Assembly (NCBI RefSeq): GCF_040706535.1
Contig: NZ_JAPDRJ010000005.1
Coordinates: 186,001-250,000, forward strand
Source: Lentisalinibacter orientalis
GTDB lineage: Bacteria > Pseudomonadota > Gammaproteobacteria > Steroidobacterales > Woeseiaceae
DNA: 64,000 nucleotides
Reading direction: 5' to 3'
The translations under genes were made by a program, and so were the position numbers. The notes under the pieces are model-generated. The model saw nothing but the letters and a program-made list of their open reading frames with translations, searched no databases and was not told where the DNA came from. Positions 1-9,047 of the stretch are shown in pieces (the first letter of the stretch is position 1; every line of letters starts with the position of its first letter).

Positions 1-329
1 CGCTCCATGATCCGCGCCGGCGGCTCGCCGCCGTGGCCGAACATGGCCTTGACGTTGTAGATGCCCAGCTGGACGGTCTTGCGTATGAAGCTCTGGGCGA
101 GCAGCGCGACCTTCCCGGGGGAGAGACTGAGATGCACCAGCCAGTCGAGATACGCCAGCGACAGTTCCACCGGAGACATGCCCCGGGTGGCCCGCGCGAT
201 CAGCGACCGCACCTCGCGGTCCAGCTTCTCCGCGTCCTGCCTGCCCAGCGGCTGATACTCCCTGACGAAATCGTCAAGCGATGCCGCAAGCGAGGTCCCT
301 TTTTCTTCTTCGCCGCCGTTGTCCGCCAT
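1..329 (-). CDS. phaC: Class I poly(3-hydroxyalkanoate) synthase, N-terminal part (runs off the window)
   Basis: Minus-strand frame open from an ATG at 329 to the window edge, about 109 codons. After an acidic start the peptide reads GMSPVELSLAYLDWLVHLSL followed by SPGKVALLAQ, which matches the N-terminal helical region of class I PHA synthases (the PHBC_N segment that precedes the alpha/beta-hydrolase core). These enzymes polymerise (R)-3-hydroxyacyl-CoA on the surface of cytoplasmic storage granules. The catalytic Cys-Asp-His region lies outside the window, so activity cannot be judged. Upstream (330-425) there is a short TTGC-centred inverted repeat and then the composite repeat. The PHA call is good; the class is inferred. 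Confidence 0.75.
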   Translation of the reverse strand, partial: MADNGGEEEKGTSLAASLDDFVREYQPLGRQDAEKLDREVRSLIARATRGMSPVELSLAYLDWLVHLSLSPGKVALLAQSFIRKTVQLGIYNVKAMFGHGGEPPARIME

Positions 330-381
330 GGTCTCGACCCCCGGATCGTGCGCAAACAGGCTTGCCTGATGCTACAGGCTT

Positions 382-397
382 CTTGCGGTGCAGCAAG
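382..397. promoter_or_regulatory. Inverted repeat CTTGC-N6-GCAAG upstream of phaC
   Basis: Plus-strand CTTGCGGTGCAGCAAG lies 53 bases upstream of the phaC start codon. On the coding strand it contains TGC-N3-GCA, which resembles the TGC/GCA-type sites bound by PhaR phasin regulators in other proteobacteria. It could equally be a weak hairpin. Only the symmetry is seen; the regulator is a guess. Confidence 0.3.
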
Positions 398-425
398 TCG
401 GGTAAACCGAAACGTGTTCTCTTAT

Positions 426-753
426 GGCCGCCCTGCGGGGGTATCCATCTTGCTCCCGACAAAAGGTCGCGGCGATGGATACCCCCGCAGGACGGCCGCC
501 TCGTGGTGGCGTGCAGGAGCTGCCGGTCAGACACGGTGACTGACGGGTGCCAAGCCTCTCGGCTACGGGTCCGTCAGCGGGTGGATAAGGGTTGCGGGGT
601 CGTCCGGACCGACTGCAGCCAGGACGGCGGGAAGAAGGTCTGGCCGAAGCGAGCGAGGATAGGACGTCCGAGTGAGCGTCCCCGTGACCCTTATCCACCC
701 GATGGCGGGCCAACGCCAGAAGAAAGCCGGATCGGGCCTGAAGGCCCTCCTAC
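426..753 (-). repeat. Composite REP-ended structured repeat, copy A (one end only)
   Basis: Fills most of the 428-base gap 330-757. Read on the minus strand it starts with a 28-nt GTAG-headed REP (726-753) four bases after the stop codon of the 758-1555 gene. It continues with a long stem (687-708 with 571-592, one mismatch and one G-T), whose 15-bp core is CGGGTGGATAAGGGT/ACCCTTATCCACCCG. The stem encloses a 94-nt segment. The element ends in a hairpin with perfect 18-bp arms (432-449 / 474-491) and a 24-nt loop. Copy B at 15995-16405 has the same order in the opposite orientation. The second terminal REP of copy B is absent here, so this copy is truncated or single-ended. Confidence 0.9.
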
Positions 754-757
754 GTGG

Positions 758-1555
758 TTATTTCACCGTGTGGCGGGTGCCTGGTTCGGGCGGGTCTTCC
801 GGCGGGCCGGCGAAGCACTGGGCCATGGCCATCCAGCGGACGGCGGTCTCGCCCTTCACGTCGAGGCTGGTGTCAGCCACGTTGCGGGTCTGGGTCACCA
901 CCTGGCAGAACTCGGTGGCGTCACCGGCCACGGTGTTCACCTCGCTCGGCTCGTTGAACTCCCAGACGGCGCCGGAGGGCGCATCGAGGCGGACGAACGG
1001 CGGCTGCTCCGGTATCTCCAGGCCGCGATTGCGGAAGGTCCAGCCGAAGGTGTTGACGCCGAGAACGGCGATGCTCCTGATGCGGTCGGCATCCCGGCGC
1101 ACGACGCCGAGTTCGTCGTAGACCTCCTGGCCGTGGGCCCAGGTCTCCATGTGGCGGGCGGTGATGGCCGAGCGCACGCTCATGTCCGGCCCGGCCCACT
1201 GCACCCGGGCCTTCGGGTCGGCCTCGCGGAAGCGCTCGCACATGGGCAGGTAGAACTCGCGCCACGCCTCCAGCAGGGCGCGGCCGGCGAGCTCGCCGCG
1301 CCACTCCCGCTCGAAGGCCCGCATGCCGCCTTTCTGCGCCGCGGCCATCACCTCGGCCAGGAACTGCCGGAACGCCTCCGGATCCGCCAGCGACAGCGCG
1401 GCCGCCCGGTTCCAGATGTGCAGGTGGCTGATGACGTCGTCGATGGTCCAGTCCTTGAACTGGGTGGGCCGCGCGAACTGCTCGTCGCCCAGCGGCGCGA
1501 GCAGCTGATACAGCGCCTCGCTCTCGTCGCGGAAATCGATCACCTGCTGGAACAT
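758..1555 (-). CDS. TIGR03084-type metal-binding protein (maleylpyruvate isomerase N-terminal / DinB fold)
   Basis: 265 residues. The motif DVISHLHIWNR (His44/His46) and the later ITARHMETWAHGQEVYD (Glu137, His141) have the His...Glu-x3-His spacing of the zinc site in mycothiol-dependent maleylpyruvate isomerases of the DinB superfamily. The C-terminal half, with conserved aromatic and acidic residues, fits the TIGR03084 family, whose substrate is unknown. It is the last gene of the carboxylase operon, 27 bases after the nitronate monooxygenase gene, so a role in the same acyl-CoA or terpene catabolism is likely but inferred. A thiol-transfer function is only suggested by the fold. Confidence 0.8.
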   Translation of the reverse strand: MFQQVIDFRDESEALYQLLAPLGDEQFARPTQFKDWTIDDVISHLHIWNRAAALSLADPEAFRQFLAEVMAAAQKGGMRAFEREWRGELAGRALLEAWREFYLPMCERFREADPKARVQWAGPDMSVRSAITARHMETWAHGQEVYDELGVVRRDADRIRSIAVLGVNTFGWTFRNRGLEIPEQPPFVRLDAPSGAVWEFNEPSEVNTVAGDATEFCQVVTQTRNVADTSLDVKGETAVRWMAMAQCFAGPPEDPPEPGTRHTVK

Positions 1556-1582
1556 GGCTGCCTCCCCCGTTGCCGAATACCT

Positions 1583-2722
1583 TCAGTCGTCCAGGAATTC
1601 GCCGAGCCGCTCGTAGGCGGCGAGGAAATCCTCCTGGAACTCCTGCACCACGGCGCGCACGGACTTCTCCTGGTTCATGAGACCGACGCCCTGGCCCACC
1701 CAGTAGGTGGCGAGCTCGCCCGCGCCGGCGTGACCGCCCTGAGCCAGCTTGTCCAGCTTTCTGAGCGCCGGTTCGCTGACCAGCGACTGCAGCGGCATGG
1801 GCAGGGGCTCGGGGCTGTCGCCGGACTCCCAGGCGTCGGTCCACGGCGAGCGCAGCTGACGGGACGGTTTGCCGGTGCGGCTGCGCGAGCGCACGGTGTC
1901 GCGCGAGCTCGCTTTCAGCATCTTCTCCTTCACCACCGGATTGGTCTCGGCCTCGGCCGTGGTCAGCCAGACGGAGCCGGTCCACGCGCCGTCCGCGCCC
2001 ATGGCCATGCAGGCCGCCATCTGGCGCCCGGTCACGATACCGCCCGCCGCCAGGATGGGCACGTCGCTGATGGGCCGCACCGCCTCGCAGACCTCCGGCA
2101 CCAGCACCAGTGTGGAGACGTCGCCGCAGTGGCCGCCCGCCTCGCCGCCGGCCACCACCAGGATGTCGACGCCGGCGTTCACCTGGCGGATGGCGTGCTC
2201 CTTCGCACCGACCAGAGCGGCGACGGCCACATCGTGCTGCTTGCCCATGTCGAGCATGATCTGCGGCGGCACGCCGAGTGCGTTGGCGATGAGCTTGATG
2301 GGATGGGAGAAGGCCACCTCCAGCAGCTCGCCGGCGCCGCCCTCCTGCAGGTTCTTTGCAAAGCGCACGTGCTCGCGACGCCCGTCCTCGAGGTCGTCGG
2401 TGGGGATGTCCCGGCTCGCGAGCAGGCCGGCTGCGAACTGCTTGTGCGCGTCGGGCACGGCGGCGAGCAGCTGGTCTTCGTCGACGGCCTGGCCCTTGCC
2501 TTCCACCTTGTTGGGCACGATCAGGTCCACGCCATAGGGCTTGCCGTCGACATGGTCGTCGATCCAGGAAAGCTCCTCCTCGAGCCGGTCGGGCGGCAGC
2601 GTCACCGCGCCGAACACGCCCATGCCGCCGGCACGGGAGACGGCCGCCACCACGTCGCGGCAATGGCTGAAAGCGAACAGCGGGAACTCGATGCCGAGTC
2701 GCTCGCACAGGGGTGATTTCAT
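1583..2722 (-). CDS. Nitronate monooxygenase family flavoprotein (2-nitropropane dioxygenase-like)
   Basis: 379 residues forming an FMN-binding TIM barrel. Diagnostic segments are AGGMGVFG near residue 31, AGGEAGGHCG at 191-200 (phosphate and catalytic loop, with the usual His), AAGGI at 225-229 and GADGAWTGS at 242-250. Family members oxidise alkyl nitronates or act as flavin-dependent reductases or oxidases. Many copies sit in acyl-CoA catabolic operons with no known nitro substrate. It lies 33 bases after the carboxylase alpha gene in the same direction. Family assignment is firm; substrate unknown. Confidence 0.88.
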   Translation of the reverse strand: MKSPLCERLGIEFPLFAFSHCRDVVAAVSRAGGMGVFGAVTLPPDRLEEELSWIDDHVDGKPYGVDLIVPNKVEGKGQAVDEDQLLAAVPDAHKQFAAGLLASRDIPTDDLEDGRREHVRFAKNLQEGGAGELLEVAFSHPIKLIANALGVPPQIMLDMGKQHDVAVAALVGAKEHAIRQVNAGVDILVVAGGEAGGHCGDVSTLVLVPEVCEAVRPISDVPILAAGGIVTGRQMAACMAMGADGAWTGSVWLTTAEAETNPVVKEKMLKASSRDTVRSRSRTGKPSRQLRSPWTDAWESGDSPEPLPMPLQSLVSEPALRKLDKLAQGGHAGAGELATYWVGQGVGLMNQEKSVRAVVQEFQEDFLAAYERLGEFLDD

Positions 2723-2755
2723 AGATTCCTCCGGTCAGTCAGGGTCGCCGGCGGC

Positions 2756-4756
2756 TCAGGCCGCGTCGTCGTCCGCCGGCTCGATTTCCAGGATCAGTTC
2801 GTCGGCCGCCACCTGCCGGCCGGCCTCGCAGTGCACGGCGGTCACCACGCCGTCGATCTCGGCGCGCACCTCGTGCTGCATCTTCATGGCTTCCAGCACC
2901 AGCAGCCGGGTGCCTCGCGTGACGCTTGCGCCGGGCGCGACCGCAATCTCGGTGATCAGCCCGTGCATGGCGGCGGTCACCCGGCCGCCGCCGGCCTCCT
3001 CGGCCGCCGCGACGCTTTCTCTCAGATTCTCGAACGCGGCGGCGCGCCCGTCCACCGACACGTGGATGAACCCCGGCCGGGACAGGTGGAACAGCACGTC
3101 GACGATGCGGTCGTCCATGCGGTCGGAGATCGCTATGCGCGCCCGGTGCGCTTCCCGCCCGAGGATGTGCAGCCGCCAGTCACCGCCCGCGCCGGCCACC
3201 GCCACCGTGCCGTCGGGCGCGGGGCTGACGGCGAGATCGACCGGCTCGCCGTCCAGCTCGTAGCGGTATCGCGACACCAGGCTGCCGGCGCTCGACCAGC
3301 CGAGCAGCCCGGGCGATACACCGACGGCGGCCGCCAGCGCGGCTTCGCCGGCCAGGGTGTATTCCAGCAGCGCCGCGACGGCGGCATCGGCCGGTTGCGG
3401 ACCGCCGCCGAACGCCCCCTCGCCCTGCTTTTCGAGGAAGGCCGTGGTGACGCGGCCCTCGGCGAACTCCGGCCGCCGCAGCACCTCGACGAGAAAGTCC
3501 CGGTTGTTCGTCACACCGAACAGCGCCGTTCTCTCCAGCGCCCGGATCAGGTTCAGCCGGGCGGCGTCCCGGGTCTCGCCGTGACTGATGATCTTGGCCA
3601 CCATCGGGTCGTACCAGGGCGAGATCTCCGAGCCGGTCGCGACGCCGGCGTCCACCCGGACGCCCTCGCCCGACGGCGGCAGCCACAGTTCGATGCGGCC
3701 GGTAGCGGGCATGAAGTCCCGGGCGGGATCCTCGGCGTACAGGCGCACCTCGATGGCATGACCCTGCAACGCGATCTCGTCCTGCTCGATGCCGAGCGCG
3801 CGGCCCTCGGCCACCCTGAGCTGTAGCGCGACCAGGTCCAGGCCCGTCACCATCTCGGTCACCGGATGCTCCACCTGCAGCCGCGTGTTCATCTCGAGGA
3901 AGTAGAAATGCCCGGACGCGTCCAGCAGGAACTCGACGGTGCCGGCACCCCGGTAGTCGATGCTGCGGGCCGCATCCGCCGCCGCGGCGCCCATGGCCTC
4001 GCGCAGCCTCTCGGTCATCACCGGGCAGGGCGCCTCCTCCACCACCTTCTGGTGACGGCGCTGCACCGAGCAGTCCCGCTCGCCCAGGTGAATGACGGCG
4101 CCGTGGTCGTCGGCGAACACCTGAATCTCAACGTGGCGGGCGTCGACCACCGCCTTCTCCAGGATCAGCTCGCCGGAGCCGAAGGCGCTCTCCGCCTCGC
4201 TGCGAGCCATGGCGAGTGCGGAAGCCAGCTCGGCTTCGTGCTCGACCCGGCGCATGCCGCGGCCGCCGCCGCCGGCGGCCGCCTTCACCATGACGGGATA
4301 GCCGATGTCCCGGGCGGCGGCGGTGAAGGCTGCGTCGCCCTGGTCCTCGCCCTCGTAACCGGGCACGCAGGGCACGCCCGCCTCGATCATCCGCCGCTTG
4401 GCCGCGGCCTTGTTGCCCATGAGCTCGATGGCGCCGGCGGGCGGACCGATGAACGTCAGTCCCGCGTCGGCGCAAGCGCGGGCGAAGTCCGCGTTCTCCG
4501 CCAGGAAGCCGTAGCCGGGATGCACGGCGTCGGCGCCGGCAATCTGCGCCGCGCGCAGCACGGCCTCGATGTTGAGGTAGGACTCGGCGGCGGGTGCCGC
4601 ACCGATGCACTCGGCGGCGTCGGCCAGGCGCACGTGCGGGGCGTCGGCATCGGCCTCGGAGTACACCGCGACCGCCCGGCGCCCCGTCGCCTGCACGCCG
4701 CGGATGATGCGGCAGGCGATCTCGCCCCGGTTGGCGACGAGGATGCGCTCGAGCAT
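2756..4756 (-). CDS. Biotin-dependent acyl-CoA carboxylase alpha subunit (biotin carboxylase + BCCP; Atu/Liu type)
   Basis: 666 residues. The start chosen is the ATG at 4756, giving MLERILVANRGEIACRII, the typical opening of biotin carboxylases; the frame upstream of it is the antisense-like shadow of the next gene. An ATP-grasp loop (GGGGRGMR, about 162-169), ERDCSVQRRHQKVVEEAP and EMNTRLQVEHPVTE follow. The C-terminal biotinyl domain carries EAMKM. It carboxylates biotin and, with the beta subunit encoded two genes upstream, an acyl-CoA. The start overlaps the stop of the hydratase gene (TGATG), implying translational coupling. Geranyl-CoA, methylcrotonyl-CoA and propionyl-CoA remain possible substrates; the AtuA-like neighbour favours the first. 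Confidence 0.93.
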   Translation of the reverse strand: MLERILVANRGEIACRIIRGVQATGRRAVAVYSEADADAPHVRLADAAECIGAAPAAESYLNIEAVLRAAQIAGADAVHPGYGFLAENADFARACADAGLTFIGPPAGAIELMGNKAAAKRRMIEAGVPCVPGYEGEDQGDAAFTAAARDIGYPVMVKAAAGGGGRGMRRVEHEAELASALAMARSEAESAFGSGELILEKAVVDARHVEIQVFADDHGAVIHLGERDCSVQRRHQKVVEEAPCPVMTERLREAMGAAAADAARSIDYRGAGTVEFLLDASGHFYFLEMNTRLQVEHPVTEMVTGLDLVALQLRVAEGRALGIEQDEIALQGHAIEVRLYAEDPARDFMPATGRIELWLPPSGEGVRVDAGVATGSEISPWYDPMVAKIISHGETRDAARLNLIRALERTALFGVTNNRDFLVEVLRRPEFAEGRVTTAFLEKQGEGAFGGGPQPADAAVAALLEYTLAGEAALAAAVGVSPGLLGWSSAGSLVSRYRYELDGEPVDLAVSPAPDGTVAVAGAGGDWRLHILGREAHRARIAISDRMDDRIVDVLFHLSRPGFIHVSVDGRAAAFENLRESVAAAEEAGGGRVTAAMHGLITEIAVAPGASVTRGTRLLVLEAMKMQHEVRAEIDGVVTAVHCEAGRQVAADELILEIEPADDDAA

Positions 4757-5562
4757 CACGGCGACCAGCCCGGTTTGCGCTTCTCGACGAAGGCGGCCAC
4801 GCCCTCGCGGCCCTCCTCGCCCAGCATGCATTCGGCAAAGCGCTGCCCGGCGAGATCGGCCATGGCCTCGGCGTCCAGGTGGACCGCCGCCCGCGCCAGT
4901 TCCTTGGTCACGGCGATCGCGCCGGGCGCGCAGCGCAGCACGTCGGCGCGGATCACCGCCTCCAGGGTCTCCAACTCGTCCGTATCGTTGGCGAGGAAGT
5001 CCGCGATGCCGATTTCCTTCGCCCCGGCGCCGTCGAACTCGGCGGCGGTCAGCATGATGCGCCGCGCGGCGGCCAGGCCGATGCGGCGCACGACGTAGGG
5101 CGCGATCTGCGCCGGCGGGATGCCGAGACGGGCCTCGGTCAGGGCGAAGCGGGCGTCGCGGGTGACCACCACCACGTCGCCGCCGCACACCATGCCGAGG
5201 CCACCGGCGACGGCCGCGCCCTCCACCAGCATCACCACCACCTGGGGCATGGAGTCCACCAGCGCGAACAGCTCGCCTCCCCGGCGGCTGGCCGCGGCCA
5301 CGTCGTCGGCGCTCTGGCCGCCGCCCTGGAAGACCGCGCGGAAGCCCTTCACGTCGCCGCCGGCGCAGAACATCCCGCCGCGACCACGGAAGGTGATGCC
5401 GCGCACAGTACGGTCGTCGCGCACCGCTCCCAGCACCGCGATCAGCTCCTCGATCATCTCGGCGGATAGCGCATTCCTCGCCTTCGGCCGGTTCAGCCAG
5501 AGGGTGAGCCAGCCGCCGGCGAGCTCCAGGTCCAGGTTCTTCGTGTCGGGCAGGTCGCTCAT
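4756..5562 (-). CDS. Enoyl-CoA hydratase/isomerase family protein (AtuE/LiuC-like)
   Basis: 268 residues from ATG 5562, preceded by GAGG. Crotonase fold: NRPKARNALS near residue 24, oxyanion-hole segment FCAGGDVKGF at about 65-74, and a second segment AVAGGLGMVCGGD. The second segment has Gly where crotonase has its first catalytic Glu, while the later TEARLGIPP keeps the second Glu. In Atu and Liu pathways the hydratase acts after the carboxylase on a glutaconyl-type CoA, and the position between the two carboxylase subunit genes matches. It follows the beta-subunit stop by two bases. Exact substrate is inferred. Confidence 0.87.
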   Translation of the reverse strand: MSDLPDTKNLDLELAGGWLTLWLNRPKARNALSAEMIEELIAVLGAVRDDRTVRGITFRGRGGMFCAGGDVKGFRAVFQGGGQSADDVAAASRRGGELFALVDSMPQVVVMLVEGAAVAGGLGMVCGGDVVVVTRDARFALTEARLGIPPAQIAPYVVRRIGLAAARRIMLTAAEFDGAGAKEIGIADFLANDTDELETLEAVIRADVLRCAPGAIAVTKELARAAVHLDAEAMADLAGQRFAECMLGEEGREGVAAFVEKRKPGWSP

Positions 5563-5564
5563 GG

Positions 5565-7187
5565 TTACATCCTCGCGATGCCGAAGCTGTTGGGTTTCAC
5601 CGTGCGGTTCCTCGCCTCCCACACCGTCTCGAGCATGAAGCCGAGCGTGCGGCGGCTGTCCCGGGGATCGATCATGCCGTCATCCAGCATGTGGCCGGAG
5701 GTGTAGAAGGCGCTCGACTGGGAATCGAAGTGCTCGGCCAGGCGCCGCTCCTGGGCCTCGACCTCCGCCGGATCCAGCTCCCGGCCCTTCGCCTTCGCCG
5801 CGGCCCGGGTCACGATGGACATGGTGGTGGCCGCCTGGTCGCCGCCCATCACACCGGTGCTCGCGTTCGGCCAGGTCATCAGGAAGTCCGGGTCGAGGCC
5901 GCGGCCGCACATGCCGTAGTTGCCGGCGCCGTAGCTCGCTCCGATCATCAGCGTCAGGCGCGGCACCGAGATGTTGGTGACGGCCTGGATCATCTTCGAG
6001 CCGTGCTTGATCATGCCGCCCTGCTCGTAGTGCCTGCCCACCATGTAGCCGGTGGTGTTCTGCAGGAAGACCACCGGCAGGTCGGACTGGTCGCACAGCT
6101 GCAGGAACTGAGTGGCCTTGGTGGCGCCGTCCGGATCGATGGGCGCGTTGTTGGCGAAGATGCCGCAGGCCTGGCCGTGGATCTCCGCCTGCACGCAGAC
6201 CGTGCCCGCGCCGTAGCGGGGCTTGAAGTCCAGGAAGTCCGAGCCGTCGACGATGCGGGCGATGACCTCCCGCACCTCGTAGGGCCGGTGGTAGTCCAGC
6301 GGCACGATGCCCGCGATCTCGTCCGGGTCGTACAGCGGCTCGGCGCCGCCGCGCGCCGGCGGCCGCGGGCAGCGGTCGTTCCAGGCGAGCCGGGCCACCA
6401 CCTCGCGGGCGATGAGCGCGGCGTGGGCGTCGTCCTCGGCCACGTACTCGACCAGGCCGGATACCGTCGAGTGCATCTCGGCGCCGCCCAGTTCCTCGTC
6501 GGTGGCGATCTCCCCGGTGGCCGCCTTCAGCAGCGGCGGACCCGCCAGGAACGCCTTCGCCCGGCCGCGCACGGCGATGACGTAGTCGCTCAGGCCGGGC
6601 ATGTAGGCGCCGCCGGCCGTCGACGAGCCGTTGAGGATGTTGACCACCGGGATGCCGGCCGCGCTCAGGCGCGCGAGATTCGCGAAGAAGGTGCCGCCGT
6701 CCAGGAAGCCGCCCACCTTGTACTGCATGAGGTTCGCGCCGGCGCTCTCCACGCTGTGCACGAAGGGCAGTTTCTGGGCCAGCGCGATCTCCTGGCCGCG
6801 CAGGATGCGGTAGGCGGTGGGTTCGGTGAGCGAGCCGGCCTGAATGCCGGAATCGCTCACCGAGACCACGCAGCGCACGCCGGCGATGAAGCCGATGCCG
6901 ACGATCACGTTGCCGCCGGGCAGCGACTTCTCCTCGTCGCTGGTGTCGTAGAGGTAGCCGGCGATGTTGCCGATGGCGAGGAACGGCATGCCGGGATCGA
7001 GCATCGCCGACAGGCGCTCCCGGGGCGTGAGCTGGCCGCGTTCCTCGAAGCGGGGCCGGCGCTGCTCGGAGATGGCGGCGCCGCGGGCATTGAGGCCCTC
7101 CAGCTTCTCGATCAGGCCGAGCATGCCGGCGCGGTTGTCGGCATAGCCGTCGGCGGCGGTGTCGATCCGGGAGTGATAGACGGGCAT
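5565..7187 (-). CDS. Acyl-CoA carboxylase beta subunit (carboxyltransferase; AtuC/LiuB-like)
   Basis: 540 residues, the usual length of methylcrotonyl- or geranyl-CoA carboxylase beta subunits. Two crotonase-like halves are visible: the N-terminal half with LTPRERLSAMLDPGMPF, GSSTAGGAYMPGLSDYVI and FLAGPPLLKAATGE; the C-terminal half with FLQNTTGYMVGRHYEQGGMIKH and MIGASYGAGNYGMCGR. It transfers the carboxyl group from carboxybiotin on the alpha subunit to the acyl-CoA. It sits between the AtuA-like gene (gap one base) and the hydratase gene (gap two bases). Substrate choice among 3-methylcrotonyl- and geranyl-CoA cannot be settled by eye. Confidence 0.93.
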   Translation of the reverse strand: MPVYHSRIDTAADGYADNRAGMLGLIEKLEGLNARGAAISEQRRPRFEERGQLTPRERLSAMLDPGMPFLAIGNIAGYLYDTSDEEKSLPGGNVIVGIGFIAGVRCVVSVSDSGIQAGSLTEPTAYRILRGQEIALAQKLPFVHSVESAGANLMQYKVGGFLDGGTFFANLARLSAAGIPVVNILNGSSTAGGAYMPGLSDYVIAVRGRAKAFLAGPPLLKAATGEIATDEELGGAEMHSTVSGLVEYVAEDDAHAALIAREVVARLAWNDRCPRPPARGGAEPLYDPDEIAGIVPLDYHRPYEVREVIARIVDGSDFLDFKPRYGAGTVCVQAEIHGQACGIFANNAPIDPDGATKATQFLQLCDQSDLPVVFLQNTTGYMVGRHYEQGGMIKHGSKMIQAVTNISVPRLTLMIGASYGAGNYGMCGRGLDPDFLMTWPNASTGVMGGDQAATTMSIVTRAAAKAKGRELDPAEVEAQERRLAEHFDSQSSAFYTSGHMLDDGMIDPRDSRRTLGFMLETVWEARNRTVKPNSFGIARM

Positions 7188-7188
7188 G

Positions 7189-8985
7189 TCAGAGCGTCTC
7201 CGCCAGCGCGGCCGGCACGGTGATGGGATGGTCCAGCAGGACCTGGGCGTAGCCCTTGCCCTGGGGGTCGTTTCGGAGGCTCGCCACGCCGCCGCCGCCG
7301 AGCACCTCGTGCAGCAGGAAATTCACGGCGCTCGAGCCGGGCAGCAGGAAGCGCTCGACCGGGCCGCGGAGGAAGTGGGCGAAGCGGGCCGCGACGGCGT
7401 CCTCGGTGAGAGCCGTCCAGATGTATGGCAGGTAGTCGGGCCGGCGGGCGATGATGCCGATGTTGGCCTTGTCGCCCTTGTCGCCGCTGCGGCCCCAGGC
7501 GAGCTGAACCAGCGGCACCTCGACGGTGTCGCCGGCGAGATCGGGCGTGGCCGGCGGCGCCGGCCGCCGGATGTCATCCGCGTCGAACGGGACGCCGGGC
7601 AGCGGCTGAACGGGAGCGGTGGCGCCGTCGACGTCGACGGTGACCGGCACGTCGGTCTTCGGGTACAGGAAAGAGAACAGGCGCACCACCGGCGAGGGCT
7701 TCGGCCGGCCGCCGCCGGAGAACAGCGTGAGGCCCGGCGGCGCGCTCAGCGCAGCGCCGATGGTCTCCTGCAACAGCGCGCCGACGCCGCGGGGGTCCGC
7801 GTGTTTCGCGGCGATCTTCAGGGTGACTTCCCGGGCGCCGGCGATGCGCCGCGCGGCGCCGTAGTGGCTCTCGTCGCCGAAGACTTCCACCAGGGTCTCG
7901 GTGTAGTCGTCCAGGCCCTGGCGCTCGAGACGGCTGCGGGCTCGGGTCAGTGCGGCGTCCGCATAGGCCCGTGCCTTGCGGTCGGCATCGAAGCCGTAGA
8001 AGAACAGGAGCTGGCCGCCGCGGTAGCCGTCGGCGTAAGTCGCGCTCACCTTGTAGGTATCGGTGGGCGGCCGGCCGCGGGCGCCGCTGACGCGCACCCG
8101 GTCCGGGCCGGCCTGCTCCAGGGTGACGCCGGTGAAGTCGCAGATCAGGTCCGGCAGGACGTAGGCCTGCGGGTCGCCGATCTCGTAGAGCATCTGCTCG
8201 GCGACGGTGCCGATGCTGACCAGACCGCCGGTGCCTTCCGGCTTGGTGCAGACGAAGCTGCCGTCGGGCGAGATCTCCGCGACGGGATAGCCGATGTCCG
8301 CGATGCCGTCGGCCACCTGCTCCCAGTCGGTGAAGTTGCCGCCGGTGGCCTGGGTGCTGCATTCGAGGATGTGGCCGGCGACGCTCGCGCCGGCCATGGC
8401 GTCGTAGTCGTCCGGGGACCAGCCGAACTCGTGCAGGCAGGCGGCCAGCGTGACGGCGCTGTCGACCACGCGGCCGGTGACGACGATGTCGGCGCCGGCG
8501 TCCAGCGCGGCGGCGATGGGCAGCGCGCCGAGGTAGGCGTTCACGCTCGCGATACGCTCGGCCGGCGGCAGCGGCGCGCCGGAGAACATGTCACGGATCT
8601 CCGACCCGGCCAGGTCGGCGATGCGGTCGGTGAGGTCGTCGCCGCGCACCACGCCGACCTTGAGTTCGAGGCCCGCTTCTTCCACCAGTGCGCGGATGGC
8701 ATCGGCACAAGCGTCCGGGTTTACGCCGCCGGCATTGGAGATCACTTTGACGCGTCGGCGGGCGATCTCGGTCAGGTTGGGCCTGATGACGGCGGAGACG
8801 AAATCGGTGGCGTAGCCGCGCTCCGGATCGGCGCCGCGCGCGCGGGCCATGATCGACATGGTGATCTCGGCGAGATAGTCGTAGACGAGGTAGTCGACGC
8901 CGGCGGCGAGCAGCTGCGGGGTGGCCACCGAGGTCTCGCCCCAGAAGCCGACCGCACCGCCGACGCGCAGGATGTCCTTCGCCAT
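7189..8985 (-). CDS. AtuA family protein (DUF1446), acyclic terpene utilisation
   Basis: 598 residues. The N-terminal two thirds have GGAVGFWGETSVATPQLLA, NAGGVNPDACADAIR, DIVVTGRVVDSAVTLA and HILECSTQATGGNF, characteristic of AtuA/DUF1446. The last 110 residues (VPLVQLAWGRSGDKGDKANIGI onward) form the separate C-terminal AtuA-like domain. AtuA is needed for citronellol and geraniol growth in Pseudomonas, but its reaction is not established. It is the first gene of the operon, facing the TetR gene across a 61-103 base promoter region. This family is the main reason to call the cluster Atu-like rather than leucine catabolic. Confidence 0.88.
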   Translation of the reverse strand: MAKDILRVGGAVGFWGETSVATPQLLAAGVDYLVYDYLAEITMSIMARARGADPERGYATDFVSAVIRPNLTEIARRRVKVISNAGGVNPDACADAIRALVEEAGLELKVGVVRGDDLTDRIADLAGSEIRDMFSGAPLPPAERIASVNAYLGALPIAAALDAGADIVVTGRVVDSAVTLAACLHEFGWSPDDYDAMAGASVAGHILECSTQATGGNFTDWEQVADGIADIGYPVAEISPDGSFVCTKPEGTGGLVSIGTVAEQMLYEIGDPQAYVLPDLICDFTGVTLEQAGPDRVRVSGARGRPPTDTYKVSATYADGYRGGQLLFFYGFDADRKARAYADAALTRARSRLERQGLDDYTETLVEVFGDESHYGAARRIAGAREVTLKIAAKHADPRGVGALLQETIGAALSAPPGLTLFSGGGRPKPSPVVRLFSFLYPKTDVPVTVDVDGATAPVQPLPGVPFDADDIRRPAPPATPDLAGDTVEVPLVQLAWGRSGDKGDKANIGIIARRPDYLPYIWTALTEDAVAARFAHFLRGPVERFLLPGSSAVNFLLHEVLGGGGVASLRNDPQGKGYAQVLLDHPITVPAALAETL

Positions 8986-9020
8986 AAGCCCCTCTGGCCG
9001 GCGTCTGCAGCCGGCTCCGG

Positions 9021-9047
9021 TTGACTATGAAAGCAATTCAGTATAAA
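9021..9047 (+). promoter_or_regulatory. Candidate sigma-70 promoter for the tetR gene
   Basis: TTGACT (9021-9026) and TATAAA (9042-9047) are separated by 15 bases, slightly short. If this is the promoter, transcription would begin near 9054. That supports the ATG at 9089 rather than the one at 9047 as the tetR start. The operator-like repeat at 9045-9063 overlaps the -10. Confidence 0.5.

Noticed and set aside
281..2716. 811-codon plus-strand open frame
   Set aside because: Antisense to two clear genes; His/Arg/Gly-rich shadow translation with no family features, a product of high third-position GC.
4757..5188. N-terminal extension of the carboxylase alpha subunit
   Set aside because: It is an out-of-frame reading of the hydratase gene; the canonical MLERILVANRGEIACR start is at 4756.
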